In this document: positions 4,813 to 7,808 of the stretch, in pieces
Layout of the letters: each line of letters starts with the position of its first letter
Position numbering within the stretch: the first letter of the stretch is position 1
Assembly (NCBI GenBank): GCA_002383415.1
Contig: DFYU01000041.1
Span: forward strand, 932 to 8,739
DNA length: 7,808 nt
Origin: Geobacter sp. UBA4074
GTDB lineage: Bacteria > Desulfobacterota > Desulfuromonadia > Geobacterales > Pseudopelobacteraceae
Reading direction: 5' to 3'
The notes under the pieces: generated by a model
Seen by the model: the letters and a program-made list of their open reading frames with translations, nothing else
Told to the model about the DNA's origin: nothing
Databases searched by the model: none
Position numbers and translations under genes: made by a program

Positions 4813-6219
4813 TCAATCGCTTGCGCATGACGCCCCTCCCTGAGGGGCGTTTTTCGCAACGCAGGCGTGGTAGAAGCGGTAGCCATTTTTACCGGCGTGT
4901 TTAACCTCATACATGGCGTCGTCGGCGGTTGCCAGCAGGCCGTCGCCGTCCAGGGCATCTTCAGGAAAGACGCTGATACCGATACTGGAACCGATCTGAT
5001 CCTGCACGCCGCTGGGCAGAGTAATCGGCCGTCGCAGGGTCTGCAGGATTTTTTCCGCCACCTGGCCGGCATCTTCGTAGTTGGTCAGGGTGGAGAGGAT
5101 CACCGTAAACTCGTCGCCCCCCATCCGCCCGGCGATATCCGAACTGCGGATACAGGCTGAAAGGCGGGCGGCCACCGTCTTCAGGACCCGGTCACCCGCC
5201 TCGTGGCCGTAGGTGTCGTTAATCCGCTTAAAACCATCCAGATCCACAAACAGTAGTGCAAAACGCTGGTTACCCCGCTTGGCCAACGACACCATCTGGG
5301 CCAATCTGTCCAAAACCATGCGACGGTTGGGCAGGCCGGTCAGCATGTCGAACTGGGCCATCTGTTGCAGCTGGTCCCGCATCTCTTTCCGTTCAGTGAT
5401 GTCGTCCTTGATCGCCACAAAATGTTTGATGGCACCCTTGGCGTTTCTGATGGCCGAGATTGAGGCTGCCTCCCAGAACAGACTGCCATCCTTGCGTTTG
5501 TTGTGAAACTCGCCGCGCCACTCGTCGCCCCGCAGCAAGGTATCCCACAGTTCTTTGTAGAGCTCCCGCGGCTGATCGCCGGCCTTGAGGATGCGCGGGT
5601 TCTGGCCCAGGGCCTCCTCGGCGCTGTAGCCGGTCAGCCGGCAAAAGGCCGGGTTGACGTACTCGATGCTGCCCCTGGCATCGGTGATTACGATTGATGC
5701 CGGGCTGTGCTCCACCGCTGCCGACAACATACGGAACTGCTCCTCGCGCTCGCGGAGATCGGTGATGTCCCGCAGGGCCGATGCCCGGAAGAGCTTGTCG
5801 CCTGAGCGGAAGGTCCGACCACGCACCTCCAGCAGGCAGCGGCAACCATCGCGCTTGACCCCTTCTATCTCATAGGGCTGGTCGTAATCCCGGGCGATAT
5901 TGTCACGCACCTGCTGGTGAAATTCGGCTGAAAACAGCGTGTAGAGCGAGCGGCCCACCAGCTCCTCGCGTGCATAGCCGGTCAGCTCCGTTGCCCGGTC
6001 GTTGCAGTCGTAGATCTGGCCGTCAGCCGACAGGATGATCGCTTCAAAGGTGGCCTCAGCCAGGTTGCGATAATGTTCCTCGTCGATCCGCTGCTTGCGG
6101 TTAGTTAAGCGGCAGATGACAAAACCTAACAGCAGCACGGCAAACGTAACGGCAAGAACCATTGGAACGCCGTACTTGGCAAGCAGTGCAGTGTGATGGG
6201 TGGTGGCAGAAATGGTCAT
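4813..6219 (-). CDS. Membrane-anchored PAS-PAS-GGDEF diguanylate cyclase
   Basis: Signalling enzyme that condenses two GTP into cyclic di-GMP, presumably controlled by signals sensed by its PAS domains. Of 468 residues, a single hydrophobic helix lies at about 17-37 with almost no periplasmic part, then PAS 1 (about 46-152), PAS 2 (about 165-277, ending in the PAC-like FVAIKDDITERKEM) and a GGDEF domain (about 285-452). The GGDEF domain keeps the features of an active enzyme: LTGLPNRR (293-300), the metal-binding VDLDGFKRIND (325-335) and an intact GGDEF signature (367-371). RSSD (358-361), five residues before the signature, fits the RxxD inhibitory site, so product feedback is likely. There is no EAL domain. 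The ATG at 6219 lies 5 bp after the ligA stop with only a weak GGTAAG site further upstream, suggesting co-transcription and translational coupling with ligA. The last 15 or so codons coincide with a terminator hairpin for the opposite strand. The sensed signal cannot be told from sequence. Confidence 0.93.
   Translation of the reverse strand: MTISATTHHTALLAKYGVPMVLAVTFAVLLLGFVICRLTNRKQRIDEEHYRNLAEATFEAIILSADGQIYDCNDRATELTGYAREELVGRSLYTLFSAEFHQQVRDNIARDYDQPYEIEGVKRDGCRCLLEVRGRTFRSGDKLFRASALRDITDLREREEQFRMLSAAVEHSPASIVITDARGSIEYVNPAFCRLTGYSAEEALGQNPRILKAGDQPRELYKELWDTLLRGDEWRGEFHNKRKDGSLFWEAASISAIRNAKGAIKHFVAIKDDITERKEMRDQLQQMAQFDMLTGLPNRRMVLDRLAQMVSLAKRGNQRFALLFVDLDGFKRINDTYGHEAGDRVLKTVAARLSACIRSSDIAGRMGGDEFTVILSTLTNYEDAGQVAEKILQTLRRPITLPSGVQDQIGSSIGISVFPEDALDGDGLLATADDAMYEVKHAGKNGYRFYHACVAKNAPQGGASCASD
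4830..4854 (+). terminator. Rho-independent terminator of the flavoprotein gene
   Basis: A perfect 9-bp stem, ACGCCCCTC (4830-4838) with GAGGGGCGT (4842-4850), a CCT loop and then TTTT (4851-4854). The T tract follows only in the + direction, so it ends + strand transcription 18 bases after the flavoprotein stop. It lies entirely inside the last codons of the convergent cyclase gene. On the minus strand the same hairpin has no T tract, so it would not be a classic terminator for the cyclase message. Confidence 0.9.
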
Positions 6220-6224
6220 GCTAA

Positions 6225-7808
6225 TCAGCTTACCACAGTTTCCGACGCAAGCATCTCCAGCAGTTGTTCTTCGGACAGCACGGTAACCCCCAGGCTGCGA
6301 GCCTTATCGAGCTTGCTGCCGGCCTCGCTGCCGGCCACCAGGTAATCGGTCTTTTTCGATACCGAGCTGGTCACGTTGCCTCCTTCCGCCTCAACCAGCG
6401 CCTTGGCCCCGTCACGGGTAAAGCGGGTCAGGGTGCCGGTAAAGACAAAAGTTTTACCGTTCAAGCGTCCGCCGACCTTTTTCTGCTCAACCGTGGGGGT
6501 TACTCCGGCCGCCAGCAGACGGCGCAGCACACCCTGGTTGACCGGATTGTCGAAGAAAGAACGGATGCTGGCAGCCACTGTGGGCCCCACGTCGCGGATA
6601 CTGGTCAACTCCTCACAGGTGGCCTGCTCCAGGTGTTCGATGCTGCCGAAGCGCTCCGCCAGCAGACGGGCGGTGCGAACGCCCACATGACGGATACCCA
6701 GAGCAAAGATAACGCGTGCCAATTCCTGCTGCTTGCTGGCCTCGATGGCACTGAGCAAGTTGGCAGCCAGCTTGTCCCCCATCCGCTCGAAGCGCATAAA
6801 ATCTGCTGTTGTCAGGTGATACAGGTCGGCCACATCCTTGACCAACCCCAGGTTCAAGAGTTGTTCAATATACTTGTCGCCCAGTCCGTCAATATCCATA
6901 GCATCGCGGGAGGCAAAGTGGATGATCGCCTCGGCCAGCTGTGGCGGGCAGGCCAAGCCCCCCAGACAGCGCAGCGCCACCTCTCCTTCCAGCCGGGCCG
7001 TGGGTGCGCCGCAGACCGGACAGTTCGCAGGTGGCAACACCTGACGTTCCAGGCCGCTACGCTGATCTGCCAGCACCTTGACCACGGCCGGGATCACATC
7101 GCCGGCCCGTTCCACCACCACCCGGTCACCGATCCGCACGTCCTTGCGCTCGATCTCATCCCAGTTGTGCAGCGTGGCACGCGAGACCGTCACCCCGGAT
7201 AGCTCCACCGGCCTGAGCAGCGCCACCGGCGTGATCACCCCGGTGCGGCCCACCGATAGCTCGATCGCCTCCAGCACGGTCTCGGCCTGACGGGGCGGAA
7301 ACTTGCAGGCCACTGCCCAGCGGGGCGAACGGCTCTTCTCGCCCAGCTCCTGCTGCAGACGCAGCTCATCCACTTTCAACACCGCACCGTCGATCTCGTA
7401 GGGTAGCTGGTCACGCTGGGCCAGCAGGTCGCGGTAGTACTGAACGGCCCCATCAATGCCGCTGACCGTCCGTTGCCGGTCGCTGATCGGCAGGCCCCAG
7501 CTTGCCAGCTGTGCCATCAAACCGCTTTGGGTCGTTGCCGCTACGGCACCTTCCACCAGGCCAACACCGTAGCAGACCATCGCCAACGGACGACGGGCCG
7601 CCACCTTGGGGTCAAGCTGACGAATGGAACCAGCGGCGGCGTTGCGCGGGTTGGCGAAGGCCGACTCCCCCGCTTCCTCCCGCTGGGCATTCAGACTCTG
7701 GAAGGCGATCAGCGGCAGGTAGACCTCGCCCCGCACCTCTAGCAGCTGCGGCACACCGGCGCCACTCAGGCGCAGCGGCACGTTACGGATGGTGCGGATG
7801 TTGGCGGT
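6225..7808 (-). CDS. ligA: NAD(+)-dependent DNA ligase (N-terminus cut by window edge)
   Basis: Seals nicks in duplex DNA during replication and repair, using NAD(+) to form the enzyme-adenylate. The frame is open to the right edge, where it reads TANIRTIRNVPLRL, so the gene continues beyond 7808. A GTG at 7781 is the internal Val of that segment, not the start. The 527 visible residues lack about the first 145, including the catalytic KxDG lysine. Seen in order, numbered from the edge: EVRGE (24-28, nucleotidyltransferase motif III), NPRNAAAGSIRQLDP, YEIDGAVLK (137-145, motif IV), WAVACKFPP (164-172, motif V), the OB-fold, a four-cysteine zinc finger (263, 266, 281, 287), the helix-hairpin-helix region (about 290-420) and a C-terminal BRCT domain (about 446-520, GKTFVFTGTL). 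All visible domains look intact. The diguanylate cyclase gene follows after 5 bp, probably in the same operon. GC-rich codons match the left flank. Confidence 0.97.
   Translation of the reverse strand, partial: TANIRTIRNVPLRLSGAGVPQLLEVRGEVYLPLIAFQSLNAQREEAGESAFANPRNAAAGSIRQLDPKVAARRPLAMVCYGVGLVEGAVAATTQSGLMAQLASWGLPISDRQRTVSGIDGAVQYYRDLLAQRDQLPYEIDGAVLKVDELRLQQELGEKSRSPRWAVACKFPPRQAETVLEAIELSVGRTGVITPVALLRPVELSGVTVSRATLHNWDEIERKDVRIGDRVVVERAGDVIPAVVKVLADQRSGLERQVLPPANCPVCGAPTARLEGEVALRCLGGLACPPQLAEAIIHFASRDAMDIDGLGDKYIEQLLNLGLVKDVADLYHLTTADFMRFERMGDKLAANLLSAIEASKQQELARVIFALGIRHVGVRTARLLAERFGSIEHLEQATCEELTSIRDVGPTVAASIRSFFDNPVNQGVLRRLLAAGVTPTVEQKKVGGRLNGKTFVFTGTLTRFTRDGAKALVEAEGGNVTSSVSKKTDYLVAGSEAGSKLDKARSLGVTVLSEEQLLEMLASETVVS

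Noticed and set aside
5393..5845. 150-codon minus-strand frame within the diguanylate cyclase
   Set aside because: It is an out-of-frame overlap of the PAS region of the cyclase; its residues are Gly/Arg/Pro-rich and resemble no protein domain.
6264..7202. 312-codon open frame on the + strand opposite ligA
   Set aside because: It is a shadow of GC-rich ligA codons: it runs fully antisense to a clearly conserved gene, has no ribosome-binding site and shows no recognisable domain.
7781..7808. GTG at 7781 as the start of ligA
   Set aside because: The frame stays open to the window edge with conserved ligase residues, so this GTG is an internal valine and the true start lies outside.

Overview
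The window reads as bacterial chromosome from a fairly GC-rich Gram-negative. A Cu(+) P-type ATPase, an iron-sulfur-flavoprotein-like reductase and a PAS/GGDEF sensor next to ligA would suit a Geobacter/Pelobacter-type deltaproteobacterium. That placement is inferred from gene content and codon style only, without any search.

Layout, left to right. (1) Positions 1-1392 (+) hold the C-terminal two thirds of a copper-exporting P1B-ATPase, cut by the left edge. (2) From about 1393 to 3755 the DNA becomes visibly AT-richer and uses different codons. This stretch is a compact restriction-modification cassette on the + strand: a C5-cytosine methyltransferase, an overlapping gene placed where the restriction enzyme should be, and a Vsr-type mismatch endonuclease 3 bp downstream. 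(3) Positions 3756-4203 look like an eroded toxin-antitoxin pair: a broken 3' remnant, probably of a RelE/HigB-type toxin, then an intact HigA-like helix-turn-helix antitoxin. (4) Positions 4237-4812 (+) hold a flavodoxin-fold protein with the cysteine spacing of iron-sulfur flavoproteins. (5) On the minus strand, from the right edge leftwards, ligA (NAD-dependent DNA ligase, N-terminus cut by the edge) is followed after 5 bp by a membrane-anchored PAS-PAS-GGDEF diguanylate cyclase. The cyclase stop codon abuts the stop codon of the flavoprotein gene.

How the genes work together. The methyltransferase would protect host sites. The second gene would cut unmethylated foreign DNA. Vsr would repair the T:G mismatches that arise when the 5-methylcytosines made by the first enzyme deaminate. 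The cassette sits between two host-like GC-rich blocks and beside a decayed toxin-antitoxin locus, as expected of a small accessory insertion site. The most unusual items are the methyltransferase start without a ribosome-binding site, the restriction gene of unrecognised family, the orphaned antitoxin with its one-frameshift toxin scar, and a strong terminator lying inside the last codons of the convergent cyclase gene. I found no RNA gene, CRISPR array, insertion sequence or replication origin.
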